Of a DNA stretch of 64,000 nt, positions 11,045-21,815 are shown in pieces. Each line of letters starts with the position of its first letter. Positions within the stretch are counted from its first letter, which is position 1. Source of the stretch: Ichthyophis bannanicus. Taxonomy: Eukaryota > Chordata > Amphibia > Gymnophiona > Ichthyophiidae. The position numbers were made by a program, and so were the translations under genes. The DNA lies in NCBI GenBank assembly GCA_033557465.1, contig CM066033.1, positions 710,693,637-710,757,636 of the forward strand, read 5' to 3'. A model generated the notes under the pieces. The model searched no databases. It worked only from the letters and a program-made list of their open reading frames with translations, and was not told the DNA's origin.

Positions 11045-13850
11045 TATGATTGTCATCTCAGAGACCTGGTGGAAGGAGGACAACCAATGGGACACTGTGA
11101 TACCTGGGTACTAAGTATATCGCAATTTTAGGGTAGATCAAATTGGTGGAGGAGTTGCACTCTATGTTAGAGAGGGCATTGACTCACATAGGATTCAAGT
11201 TTTGCAGGAAACAAAATACACTGTAGAATCTCTATGGATAGAAATTTCATGTAAAAAGGGGAAGGCAATGGCAGTGGGGGTGTACAACTAACTGTCTGGC
11301 CAGAATGAACAGATGAATGATGAAATGCTGAAAGAATTCAGGGAAGCTAACAAAAGTTACATCACAGTAATAATGAGTGATTTCAATTACCCCGGTATTG
11401 ACTGAGTCAATGTCATAGCAGGACATGTCAGTGAGATAAAGGTTCTAGATGAAATTAATGACTGCTTCTTGGAGCAGCTGGTTTATGAACTGACAAGAGG
11501 GGAAGCTATTTTGTACCTAGTCCTTAGCAGAAAACAGGATCTGGTATAAGAGATAAGGGTTTTGGTGCCACTTGGCAATAATGATCATAGCATGATCACA
11601 TTTGATTTAATAAATGGAAGAAGGATGGTAAGGAAATCTACAGTACTACTATTAAACGTTCAAAAGGGAGACTATGATAAAATGAGGAAAATAGTTAAGA
11701 AAGAACTGAAAGGAACAGCTACAAAGATTAAAGATTTACATCAAGCACTATCTTGGAAGCCCAGAACAGATGTATGCCACAATTTAAGAAAAATGGAAGG
11801 AGGGCAAAAAAACTGCCAGCATGGTTCAAAGTTGAGGTCAGAGAGGTTGCTGTTGCCAAAAATGTATATTTTAGGAAATGGAAAAAGGAGCCAAATGACG
11901 AAAACGGTAAACATCATAAGCATTGGTAAGTTAGATGCAAGGTATTGATAAGGCAGGCAAAGAGAATTTGAAAAAAAAGCTTACTGTGGAAGCAAAAATA
12001 CATAATAAAATCTTTTTCAAGTACATTCATAGCAAAAAACCTGTGAGAGTGTCAGTTGGACCATTGAATGACAGAGGGGTAAAAGGGGTGCTAAGTGAGG
12101 ACAAGGTTATAGTGGAGAGATTGAATTAATTCTTTGCTTCAGTCTTTACTGAAGAAGATGTAGGGAAGTTACCCTTGCCTGAAATGGTATATAAAAGGTG
12201 ATATAATGAAAAAATTGAAAGAAATAATCGATAAACTATTTGATAAACTGAAGAGTAGCAAAATCACCTAGACCGGATGGTATACATCAGAGGGTATTGA
12301 AAGAACTGAAATATGTGATTGCCGACCTACTTTTAGTAATGTGTTAACCATCATTAAAATCATCTGTAATACCATAAGACTGGAGAATGGCCAGTGTAAC
12401 ACCAATATTTAAAAAGGGTTCCAGGGGTGATCTGGGAAACTACAGACCGGTGAGCCTGACATCAGTACCAGGTAAAATGGTAAAAAATATTATAAAGAAT
12501 AAAATTACTGAACATGTAGATCAGGGGTCACCAACCTGCGGCCCGCGAGGTCCCTTCGTGCGGCCCGCGAGGCTCTACCCCGGTTAACATTACGTGCGGC
12601 CCGCCAAGGATTCCCACCATTGTATCCACGCGCTCGCAGCTCACCGACGACCACCTGCAAGCGTCCCTTCTCCTGTCAGTGTCATATGTGAAGCCGGACT
12701 TTAAGCGTTTGTCTGCTAGCATGAATCATCAGCCATCTCATTAAATTCAATAAAGGTGATCAGCCATTGTTTTCATAATTTTGCGTTTGTTGTTTTTTTT
12801 CGTGGGGGCGGGGAGAAGGGGGGTGCGGCCCGTGAGGCTCCCGGTAGTCGGCTCTGCGGCCCGCGGCCCTCTGGAGGTTGGTGACCCCAGATGTAGATAG
12901 TTGTGGTTTAAAGGGAGAAAGCCAACATGGATTTAGCCAAGGAAGGTCTTGTCTTTCTAATCTGTTATATAGTTTTGAAGTTGTGAATAAACAGGTTGAG
13001 AAAGGTGAGCTGGTTGATATAGTGTATCTGGATTTTCAGAAAGTCTTGAATAAGGTCCCTCATGAGAGACTTTTGGCAAAATTAAAAAATCATGGGATTG
13101 GAGGAGGTGTAGTATGCGGATGAGGAACTGGTTAAAATATAGAAAGCAGAGAGAAGGACTAAATGGCCAATTTTCTCAGTGGAGAAAGGTGAATATGGAG
13201 TACCCCAGGAATCTGTGCTGGGTCTGCTGCTTTTTAACATATTCATAAATGACCTGGAAGTAGGAATAATGAGTGAGGTGATCAAATTTGCAGAAGACAC
13301 AAAATTATTCAAAGTTGTTGAAATAAGAGGATTGTGAAAAATTGCAAGAGGACCTTGATAACTTAGAAGACTAGACATCCAAATGGCAGATGAACGTTAA
13401 TGTGGATAAGTGCAAATTTATGCACCTAGGAAAGAACAGCTCAACTTTGGTTACACAATGCAAGGTACCACCTTAGAAACCACCACCCAGGAAATAGATT
13501 TCGGTGTCATCATGGATAATATGTTGAAACCCTCTGCTCAGTGTGCAGTGGCAGCCAAAAAAACAAAGTGAATGCTAGGAATCATAAGGAAAGGAATGGA
13601 GAATAAAACCAAGGATATTATGATGCCTCTGTATTGTTCCATGGTGTGACCACACCTTGAATATTGTGTGTAGTTCTGGTCAACATATGAAGAATATAGC
13701 AGAATTAGAAAAGGTATAGAGAAGAGCAACAAAAATAGTAAAGGGGATGGAAGGATACTCCTATGAGGAGAGGCTTAAAAGATTAGGACTCTTCAACTTG
13801 GAAAAGAGACGGCAGAGGGGTGATATGATAGAGATCTATAAATTAATAAG
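11045..13850 (+). pseudogene. CR1-like LINE ORF2 (endonuclease and reverse transcriptase), copy 1
   Basis: The endonuclease part reads ISETWWKEDNQWDTVIPGY (metal-binding E of ETW), QIGGGVALYVREGIDSHR, ESLWIEISCKKGKAMAVG, VIMSDFNYPGI and PLGNNDHSMITFDL (the SDH box as NDH). The reverse transcriptase follows: WRMASVTPIFKKGSRGDLGN then YRPVSLTS, and after the hAT MITE SQHGFSQGRSCLSNLLY, DIVYLDFQKVLNKVPHE, GVPQESVLGLLLF-like residues, and FAEDTKLF where the catalytic FADD aspartate is changed to E-D. Multiple stops make it inactive. Family A copies at 13853-20640 (minus) and 56275-59335 (plus) allow comparison. Confidence 0.85.
12522..12890. mobile_element. hAT-type MITE, 369 bp, with perfect 8-bp target duplication
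   Basis: Termini are caggggtcaccaacc on the left and ggttggtgaccccag on the right, near-perfect inverted repeats. The host word atgtagat occurs at 12514-12521 and again at 12891-12898. Near both ends it has tgcggcccgc/ctctgcggcccgcgg, the familiar 'gcggcccgc' sub-terminal repeats of short hAT elements. It has no coding capacity and interrupts LINE ORF2. Confidence 0.92.
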
Positions 13851-15197
13851 ACCATAAGATATGCCATACTGAGTCAGACCAAGCTCCATCAAGCCCGGTA
13901 TCCTGTTTCCAACAGTGGTCAATCTTGGTCACAAGTACCTAGCAGTTTCCCTAAAAAACACAGGTTCCACAATGCTTGTATTGGGGCAAGCAGTAGATAT
14001 GCCAGGTCCCCTTTAATAATGGTTATGGACCTTTCCTCCAGGAACTTGTCCAAACCTTTTTTAAACCCGGCTACACTAACAGCTTTTACTACATCCTCCG
14101 GTAACAAATTCCAGAGATTGATTACACGTTGAGTGAAAAAAAAAATTTGTATTAGTCTTAAATAGGTTACTCTGTAGCTTCATGGCATGTCCTAGTCTTT
14201 CTATATTTTGATGGTATAAACAATCACTCTATATATACCCGTTCCACTCCATTCATTAATTTATAGACCTCTATCATATCTCCCCTCAGCTGTCTCTTTT
14301 CCAGGTTGAAGAGCCCTAACATTTTTAGCCTCTCTTCAGAGGGGTATCCTTCCATCCCCTTTACCATATTGATGGCTCTTCTCTATACCTTTTCTAATAA
14401 TGCTATATCCTTTTAAGATACAGTGACCAGAATTGCACACAATATTCAAGGTCCGATCGTACCATGGAATGATACAGAGGCATTATAATATCCTTTGTTT
14501 TAGTCTCCATTCCTTTCCTTATGATATCTAGCATTTTATTTGCTCTCTTGGCCGCCACTGCACATTGAGCGGAGGGTTTCAACATGTTATCCACGATGAC
14601 ACCTAAATCTTTTTCCTGGGTGGTGGTTCCTAATGTGGAATCTTGCATCTTGTAACTATATTTTGGATTGTTCTTTCCTAGGTGCATAACTTTGCACTTG
14701 TCCACATTAAATTTCTTCTGCCATTTGGATGCCCAATCTTCCAATTTATCAAGGTCCTCTTGCACTTTTTCACAATCCTCATGGGTTTTAACAACTTTGA
14801 ATAATTTTGTGTCATCTGCAAATTTCATTACCTCACTCATTATTCCCATTTCCAGGTTATTTATGAATATGTTAAAAAGCAGCGGACCCAGCACAGACTC
14901 CTGGGGTACTCCACTATTCACCTCTCTCCATTGGGAAAATTGACTATTTAGCCCTACCCTCTACTTTCTATCTTTTAATCAGTTCCTGATCCACAATAGT
15001 ATACTGCCTCCTCTCCATGACTTTTTAATTGTGACAAAAGTCTCATGAAGGACCTTGTCAAAGGCTTTCTGAAAATCCAGATACACTATATCAGCGATGG
15101 CGAACCTATGGCACGCGTGCCAGCTGTGGCACGCGAAGGCCTTGCAGCTGGCACGCGGGCCATAGGTCCGCAAAAAAAAGAAAAAGCTGTCTCTGAC

Positions 15198-15518
15198 TGC
15201 TGCCGCGGACGCGGCAAGGGCAGAATGCAGCGTCCCGCGGGGCCCCCTCCGCCCGCTAAGCCCCTCTGCAAGAGCTTTCAGATTCGCGAGGGAGAGCGTC
15301 TCCCTCGCGTCTCTGTTAAGCCCGCAGGGGCTAATGGGAAATTTCCCATCAGCCCCTTTAGACGCGAGGGACTGATGGGAAATTTCCCATTAGCCCCTGC
15401 GGGCTTAACAGAGACGCGAGGGAGACGCTCTCCCTCGCGAATCTGAAAGCCCTTGCAGAGGGGCTTAGCGGGCGGAGGGGGCCCCACGGGACATTGCCAT
15501 CTGCCGCGGCAGCAGCCA
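15198..15518. repeat. Long GC-rich inverted repeat (element 1)
   Basis: The left arm contains gctaagcccctctgcaagag, gagggagagcgtctccctcg and gttaagcccgcaggggctaa; the right arm carries the reverse complements in reverse order around a centre near 15360. The arms are roughly 150 bp and nearly identical, so a long stable hairpin is expected in single-stranded DNA or RNA. Confidence 0.9.
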
Positions 15519-15544
15519 GAGCCTGCTTTTTTTTTTTTAAGTTT

Positions 15545-16210
15545 GCCGGGGGGGGGGGGGGGGTTAGGACTGCTAATGGGCAGGAGGAGGGGGGGGTTAG
15601 GACTGCTAATGGGCAGGAGGGGGGGGGGTAGGACTGCTAATGGGCAGGAGGGGGGGGTGTTAGGACTGCTAATGGGCAGGAGGAGGGGGGGTTAGGACTG
15701 CTAATGGGCAGGAGGGGGGGGTTAGGACTGCTAATGGGCAGGGGGGGTTAGGACTGCTAATGGGCAGGAGGGGGGGGTTAGGACTGCTAATGGGCAGGAG
15801 GAGGTGGGGGGTTAGGACTGCTAATGGGCAGGAGGGGGGGTTAGGACTGCTAATGGGCAGGAGGGGGGGGGTGTTAGGACTGCTAATGGGCAGGGGGGGT
15901 TAGGACTGCTAATGGGCAGGAGGGGGGGGGGTAGGACTGCAAAAGGGCGGGCCGGCGGGGTATAGGAAAGCTAATGGGCTGGGGGGGGTAGGACTGCTAA
16001 TGGGCGGGCGGGGGGGGGGGTTAGGACTGCTAATGGGCAGGAGGGGGGGTTAGGACTGCTAATGGGCAGGAGGAGGGGGGGTTAGGACTGCTAATGGGCA
16101 GGAGGGGGGGGTTAGGACTGCTAATGGCCAGGAGGGGGGGGTGTTAGGACTGCTAATGGGCTGGGGGGGTGTTAGGACTTCTAATGGGGGGGGGGGGTAG
16201 GACTGCTAAT
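15545..16210 (+). repeat. G-rich minisatellite, unit about 28-30 bp
   Basis: Over 20 tandem copies of a unit close to ttaggactgctaatgggcag followed by gagg and a run of 7 or more G. The G-run varies in length from copy to copy. The pattern can form G-quadruplexes. The ggggttagg word is only by chance telomere-like. Confidence 0.92.
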
Positions 16211-18651
16211 GGGCTGGGGGGGTAGGAATGCTAATGGGCTGTGGGCTGATGGGGGCTTAATGGAAATGGGGTGATGGGGGTTTAGGGCTGGAAGTGAGTT
16301 GATGGGGGGGGCTAGGACTGGTATTGGGTTGGGGGGTTGCTAGGACTGGAAATGGGCTGATGCAGGGACTAGAAGGGAATGGATGCTGGGTGAGGCTGGA
16401 ACTAGAAGGGAGCTGATGTTGGGGGAGGATTAGAATGGGATGGGGCTGGGAGAGTAAAATGGAGAGGGGAAAAATATTTTGTGTGGGAGGGATAAAAAAT
16501 CTACAATTGGCCGGGTATTGGGAGAGTAAGTGGGGATTGAGGATGGAGGGGTAAAATTTGAGTGGATGAAATAGGAATGAGGAAAGAGCAAAAGGAGAAA
16601 GATTAGTATGTTAAAGCGGATGTAGAGAGAGAGAATGGAAAAAAAAAACTAGAAGAGAGAAGAAAGGACAAATGGACAGCAGATGATGGAGAGTTAGCAG
16701 AAAACATGAAGAAACCAGAAGAAAGTGGCTGGAGCAATTGCAACTGTGTAACTGAGCTGAGGTATTCTGTTTATGTAATTCCTTTTTGACATTGCCACTT
16801 GTTCTCTTTCCCCAGTAGGTCATGTATTGTTATTGTCTGAAATGTATTGGTTTAATATTTGCAGTGTTGCCTTTTGATAGGTATGGTGTGGTGCTTTGTG
16901 AGTCCTGGTAGTGCTGTTAGGATACGGCGGGTTTGCTATTGGTTCTAAATGGGCAGTGTTTGTAGTAGTTCCTAATGTGCCTGGCGGTTGGCACTGGATT
17001 ATAGTAATGTAGAAATCTTTTAGTCTGTCTTTATCCATACACTCATTAAGAGACATGTTTACTAAAAGTTAGTGTATGTTAGCATTATGCAAATATTTAT
17101 GCAAATTGACGTGCTGGCACTTTGAGGAAATTCTTTGGTTTTGTGCGGCAGTTTGGGCACTCGGGCTCAAAAAGGTTAGCCATCACTGCACTATATCAAC
17201 CAACTCACCTTTGTCTGTTTATTCAAACCTTTAAAAAAACAACAGATTAGTAAGACAAGACCTTCCTTGGCTAAAGCCATGTTGGCTGCCTGCCATTAAC
17301 CCATGACTATCTAAATGTAAAGTAATTTTGTTCTTTATAATGATTTCTACCATTTTTTCATGGTACTGATGTCAGGCTTACCGATCTGTGGTTTCCGGAT
17401 CACCCCTGGAACCCTTTTTAAAAATTGGCATTACACTGACCATCTACAATCCTCAGGTATTACAGATGATTTTAATGATAGTTCACAGATTACTAATAGT
17501 AGGTCTGCAATCTCATATTTCAGTTCTTTCAACACATATGGATGTATACCATCAGGTTCTGGTGATTTGTTACTGTTCAGTTTATCAAATAGTTGTAATA
17601 CATCTTCCCAGTGTATCAATATTTCTTTCAATTCTTCTGCAGCTTTACCTTTAAATACCATTTCAGTCATGGGCAACATTCCTACATCTTCCTCAGTAAA
17701 GACCAAAGCAAAGAATTCATTCAGTCTCTCCGCTATGGCCTTGTCCCCTCTTAGAGCCCCTTTTATCTCTCTGTCATCTAATGGTCCAACTGACTCTCAC
17801 AGGTTTTTTTGCTACAAATATACTTGAAAAAGTCTTTATTGCACAGTTTTGCTTCCACAGCAAGCTTCTTCTCAAATTCTCTCTTTGCCTGCCTTATCAA
17901 TGCCTTGCATCTAATTTGCCAGTGCTTATGCTGTTTCCAGTTTTCGTCATTTAGCTCCTTTTTTCATTTCCTGAAAGATGCTTTTTTGACAACAACATCT
18001 CTAACCTCCCCTTTAACCACGCTGGTCTGGGCTTCCAAGATAGTATTTAAACATCCAAGCTTGATGTAAATTTTTAACCTTTGCAACTGCTCCTTTTAGT
18101 TTTTTCTTAACTATTTTCCTCATGTCATCATAGTCTCCCTTTTGAAAGTTAAAAGGTAGTACTGTGGATTTCCTTACCATCCTTCCTCCATTTATTAAAG
18201 CAAAAGCGATCATGCTATGATCACTATTGCCAAGTGGCCCCAACACCCTTATCTCTTGCCCCAGATCTTGTGTTACACTAAGGACTACGTCCAAAATGGC
18301 TTCCCCTCTGGTCAGTTCGTAAATTAGCTGCTCTAAGAAGCAGTCAGTCATTTATTTAATCTAGAAACTTTATCTCCCTAGGATATTCTGCCGTGACACT
18401 GACCTAATCGATACCAGAGCAATTGAGCTCGCCCATTATTTTTACTGTATTGTAAATTTTGTTAGTTTCCTTATTTCTTTAAGCATTTCATCATCCATTT
18501 GTTCACTCTGGCCAGGCGATCAATAGTACAAACCACTGCCATTGCCTTCCCCTTCTTACATGGAATTTCGATCCATAGAGATTCTACAGTGAATTTTGTT
18601 TCCTGCAAAATTTTAATCATTTGTGACACAATGTTCTCTCTGTTAGACACT

Positions 18652-19307
18652 GAGCCCCACTCCCGCCAAAACCTGCCCACCGGCGCTCAACTCCACGGCA
18701 TCTGTACTCGCCTTTCAATGTAGCCAGGAGACTGACGCTGTGATCCTGAACCATCAACAGCCCAGCTGCGACTTCAGTGATATATGGCTAATGATGTGCA
18801 GAACAGCCAACATGGCCCCCAGGCTCCTTTCAACTGTTGAACCACAGCCACAGTCTTTTGAAAGTGCCTCACCAGGCCACTGAGAAATCCGCAGCAAACA
18901 TTTGCATCCAACAGGATAGATATTCCCTCTAGGCAATCACAGCGATACAGTTATCTGTGCATGAGCTTGAGTAGCGGATGCCACCACCCCCTCTCCTAAG
19001 GCTGCCACTCGCCTTCTGACCAGGCACTGATGGCCCCTGTTACTCCAAACACCTGCCTGAAGTCCGGAAGCACTGGCCTGTTTGTTATACTTCATTTCTT
19101 TATTTTAATGGTAAACAAAGGGGAACTCCTTACCTGGCTCGCTTTTCAACAGTGAAACAATGGCAAGGGTGTATTGTAGCCACACTCTTGTGGCTTTTCA
19201 CTGGGCCAAGGACTCTTGGAGGGGGAAAAGGGGAGGGACCCGGCCCCACGGGGTTCTGCACCCCGCGTTTTCTGCCACTTCTTTTTCAGCCCTCCATGAG
19301 GAAGGCT
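18652..19307. mobile_element. Unidentified insert of about 0.65 kb in LINE ORF2
   Basis: Alignment by eye with copy 1 shows that the LINE words for GGGVAL and for the block starting REN(I) are contiguous in copy 1 but separated here. The insert has no recognised coding sequence, terminal repeats or poly(A). Two related words, cttttcaacagtgaaacaat near 19145 and cctttcaactgttgaaccac near 18826, suggest internal duplication. Confidence 0.55.
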
Positions 19308-19759
19308 GATAGGAGTGCAACCCCACCACCAATTTGATCTGCTCTATCATTATGATATAGTTTGTACCCAGGTATCACAGTATCCCACTGGTTGTCCTCC
19401 TTCCGTGATATGTCTGAGATACCAATCATAACTAACCTCTCATTTAGTGCTATATATTCTAACTCTCCCATATTTTTTAGATTCCTGGCATTTGCATACA
19501 AGCATTTTAGAGGCTGTATTTTATTCATATTAATCTGGCTATCGATAGGCAGGGGTAATTTGGAATCTTTAAGCTCTGTCTGCTCTGTACTCAAGGGCAT
19601 TTGGGCTACTTTTGTCTTTATTGGAACCTCTCTGCTGATATGCCCTAACTTCAGTCTTTTGCTTGTATCCTTCAAGGACACATTGTACTGAACCATGCGC
19701 TTCTGGGTGACTGTCGGCTTTCCCCTATTATCTAGTTTAAAAGCTGTTCTATCTCCTTT

Positions 19760-20500
19760 ATTAAAGGTTGATGCCAGCAGCCTGGTTCCATCCCGGTTAA
19801 GGTGAAGCCCATCCCTTTGGAAAAGCCCCTCCTTTCCCCAGAATGTCCCCCAGTTCCTAACAAATCCAAAACCCTCTTCCTTGCATCATCGTCTCATCCA
19901 TGCATCGAGACTCTGGAGCTCTGCCTGCTTTTTGGATCCTGTGTGTGGAATGGGAAGCATTTCGGAGAATGCTACCCTGGAATGTCTGGATTTCAACTTC
20001 CTACCTAAATGCCTAAATTTAGCCTCCAGAACCTCCCTACTACATTTTCCTATGTCATTGGTACCAACATGTACCAAGACAGCAGACTCCTCCCCAGCAC
20101 TATCTAAGACCTTGTCTAGGTGGCGCGTGAGGTCCTCTACCTTTGCACCAGGCAGGCATGTTACCAGGCGATCCCCATGTCCACCAGCCACTCAGCTATC
20201 TACATGCTTAATGATCGAATCACCAACTGTAACAGCTGTCCTAACCTCCTCAGTGCGAGAGGGTTTTACATCACCTGGAGGACAGGTCCTAGCTACAGGA
20301 TCACTTCCTGCCACACTAGAGTGATGCTCTCCTGTCACGTGACCTCTCTGCTCCATGGCAACAGGCATGCTGCCAGATTGGAGGTGGGACTTCAGTACTA
20401 CATCCCTGTAGGTCTCGTCTATGTACCTCTCTGTCTTCCTTAAGTTCTCCAAGTCTGCTACTCTAGCCTCCAGAAATTAGACTCGTTCCCTGAGAGCAAA
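19760..20500 (-). pseudogene. CR1-like LINE ORF1, esterase-like, nearly intact, copy 2
   Basis: Minus-strand blocks in order: LRKTERYIDETYRDVVLKSH, VAGSDPVARTCPPGDVKPS, RTAVTVGDSIIKHVDS (GDSI block, about 20230), DRLVTCLPGAKVEDLT, ESAVLVHVGTNDIGKCSREV (GTND block, about 20060), KFRHLGRKLKSRHSRVAFSE and KKQAELQSLDAWMRR. GDS and GTND in this spacing identify an SGNH/GDSL hydrolase fold. Esterase domains are known in ORF1 of CR1-group LINEs. A stop follows GDSIIKHVDS and another follows DAWMRR, so it is slightly degraded. It sits directly upstream of ORF2 in the same orientation. Confidence 0.82.
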
Positions 20501-20670
20501 GAGTTCCTTGCAGCTAGTGCACACGTACAACCCCTCACCTACTGGGAGAAAATCATACATGTGAAACTCGATGCAAAAGACTGGAAAGCCCCCATCTCGC
20601 TGCTGGACTGCTGTCTGCATCTTAGTTTTAGGGTTGCGTTTAGGTATTTAAGTTGTTTACTTACTAAGGT

Positions 20671-20812
20671 TTGCTGGGGATACTTTTTATTTATTTACAT
20701 TCTCTTATATACTGTGCTATTCAGCATCAGTGCGGTTTACATTGAACAAACTGAAATTACATTGAACAGGGCATTATAACTTGGAGATAACTATTTTACA
20801 GGGAACATGGGC
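20671..20812 (+). repeat. LINE-tail-derived repeat
   Basis: It starts tttatttatttacattctct and continues tatatactgtgctattcagc, gtttacattgaac and ggcattataacttggagata. An almost identical copy lies at 38124-38240. The beginning resembles the 3' terminal tails of L2-like LINEs seen at 55.9 and 62.1 kb. Confidence 0.7.
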
Positions 20813-20978
20813 TATGGAGGGTTAAGTGGCTTGCCCAAGACCACAAGGAGCACCTGTGGGACTAGAAACCCCAGTCCTTCCGGCCCAAGGTTGCTGTCCT
20901 CTAGTGGGATTTGAACCCCCGACCTTCCGGCCTGAAGTACCTTGCCCCAACCACTAGGCCATTCCTCTCCACTCCATT
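20813..20978 (-). mobile_element. tRNA-headed CORE-SINE
   Basis: On the minus strand it begins with a tRNA-like head including a box A-like tggcctagtggttggggcaa and a box B-like ggttcaaatcc, followed by ccttgggccggaaggactgg and the core word ttggcaagtcac-like sequence. The same SINE, complete with tail, is at 61061-61341. RNA polymerase III would be expected to read it from the right. Confidence 0.8.
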
Positions 20979-21680
20979 TATACCAATAAAACTATACCTA
21001 ATACGTTTAATGGATTTTGTTCACCTCAGGCTTAATGAAATGGAGTGAAATAGGTAAATGTAGATCGGTTGTTTACACAATCAAAAAATAGAAAGACTAG
21101 AGCCAGAAGTTAGTGGCCGGATGTTCCAAGCCTTGAAAAATAACACTAGCTTTAAGCTGGCATTATTTTTCCCTTGGAATGACACAGAATATTGACTCTT
21201 GTGGTAAATGAAGCTGCGATAGAACTCATGATTTTACCACAGCTTGGTAACTACCCCCCCCCCCCCCCATGTCTAGATTAAGCCCATTCAGAACTACAGT
21301 GTTCAGATGAACATGCCAATATTGCTCCCTGTACCCGAGTTGTTTATTACAATCTGTAGCCCTCTGGTCATTATCAACAAAAACAATGATACACCATCTT
21401 AAATCCTCCAAATTTATGGTTTTCTTTCAGCCAATGGTTCACGGTAATCCAGCTTTTGTGTTCATTTAGTCTAAGCTTCACCTTACATTTTGTTGTCCCC
21501 TATATAAGAAGGCAAACAAGCACTTTATGATGAATACTATGAAAGAGGAATCACAAGTCGTATGGCTGAGAGTTCTAAAAATCCAATCACTAAGGTGACA
21601 CCATTCAACACCTTCGAGGGCCAAAGTACAAGTGCATCGCCCACAAGCATAATGATTCCTTGTAGTAAGTATGGTGTCTT
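20979..21680. other. Intron sequence with no gene recognised
   Basis: Contains a C-run at 21257-21269. Otherwise I recognise nothing in it. Confidence 0.4.
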
Positions 21681-21689
21681 GATGTGTGT

Positions 21690-21815
21690 GTTTTGTCTTG
21701 ATTAGATTGCAAGCTCTGATGAACAAGGACTGTGTCTTCATTGATATATACAGCACTGTGTATACCTTGTAGCACTAGACAAATGGTTATTATTAGTATT
21801 AGTGTCCTCTTGTTA
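21690..21815 (+). mobile_element. LINE 3'-tail fragment
   Basis: The words ttagattgcaagctctgatg, caaggactgtgtct, tacagcactgtg and ttattattagtattag match the order of the tail of family B at 5590-5700 (attgtgagctct, ggcagggactg, tacagcgct, aataataataa). Confidence 0.6.

Larger units (their letters stand above)
6041..13852 (+). mobile_element. CR1-like LINE, near full length with nested insertions (family A, copy 1)
   Basis: This is a two-ORF non-LTR retrotransposon: ORF1 with an SGNH esterase-like domain, ORF2 with an APE-type endonuclease then a reverse transcriptase. It is interrupted by a SINE (6472-6662), a solo LTR (6863-8467), another repeat (8755-9333), a mariner (9757-11044) and a hAT MITE (12522-12890). 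The ends of the interrupted blocks join in sense after removal of each insert. It stops near IEIYKL without its own 3' terminus, where copy 2 begins in the opposite orientation. CR1-group LINEs commonly carry an esterase in ORF1, which supports the clade call. Confidence 0.85.
15092..17188. mobile_element. hAT-like non-autonomous element with hairpin and G-run minisatellite (element 1)
   Basis: It is flanked by a perfect 8-bp duplication, cactatat, at 15084-15091 and 17189-17196. Termini are cagcgatggcgaacct on the left and aggttagccatcactg on the right, imperfect inverted repeats. Inside, in order: a long GC-rich palindrome (15198-15518), a minisatellite (15545-16210), a degenerate G-rich stretch, a GA-rich segment (about 16370-16740) and an AT-rich right part. 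No transposase is encoded. The internal design recurs in the elements at 27476 and 30517, although their termini differ. Confidence 0.88.
14403..19740 (-). pseudogene. CR1-like LINE ORF2, interrupted, copy 2
   Basis: Read on minus: YIALNERLVMIGISDIS and EDNQWDTVIPGYKLYHNDRA (endonuclease, about 19490-19310), then a foreign insert to about 18652. It resumes ILQETKFTVESLWIEIPCKK, LGNSDHSMIAFALINGGR (SDH catalytic box, about 18220), DVLQLFDKLNSNKSPEPDGI (about 17600), then a hAT-like element. The reverse transcriptase continues DIVYLDFQKAFDKVLHE (about 15090-15040), [20 protein letters not shown] and MKFADDTKLFKVV (catalytic FADD, about 14820), KDLGVIVDNMLKPSAQCAVA and SDLEYCVQFWS. The catalytic residues are largely present, but stops and inserts kill it. 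Confidence 0.85.
13853..20640 (-). mobile_element. CR1-like LINE, near full length with nested insertions (family A, copy 2)
   Basis: On the minus strand the LINE runs from about 20640 (5' region with CVCTSCKELFALRE-like cysteine block) to its 3' terminus at 13853, which reads cttgatggagcttggtctga then ctcagtatggcatatctt. It meets copy 1 tail to tail at about 13852. A 2.1-kb hAT-like element (15092-17188) and an unidentified insert (about 18652-19307) interrupt ORF2. ORF1 is much better preserved than in copy 1. Confidence 0.85.

Noticed and set aside
15045..15695. Several proline/glycine/arginine-rich open frames on both strands around 15.1-15.7 kb
   Set aside because: They are mirror translations of the palindrome and the G-run array, not genes.
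15545..16210. ggggttagg units suggesting an interstitial telomere array
   Set aside because: The unit is about 28-30 bp with non-telomeric aggactgctaatgggcag, inside a transposon with an 8-bp target duplication.
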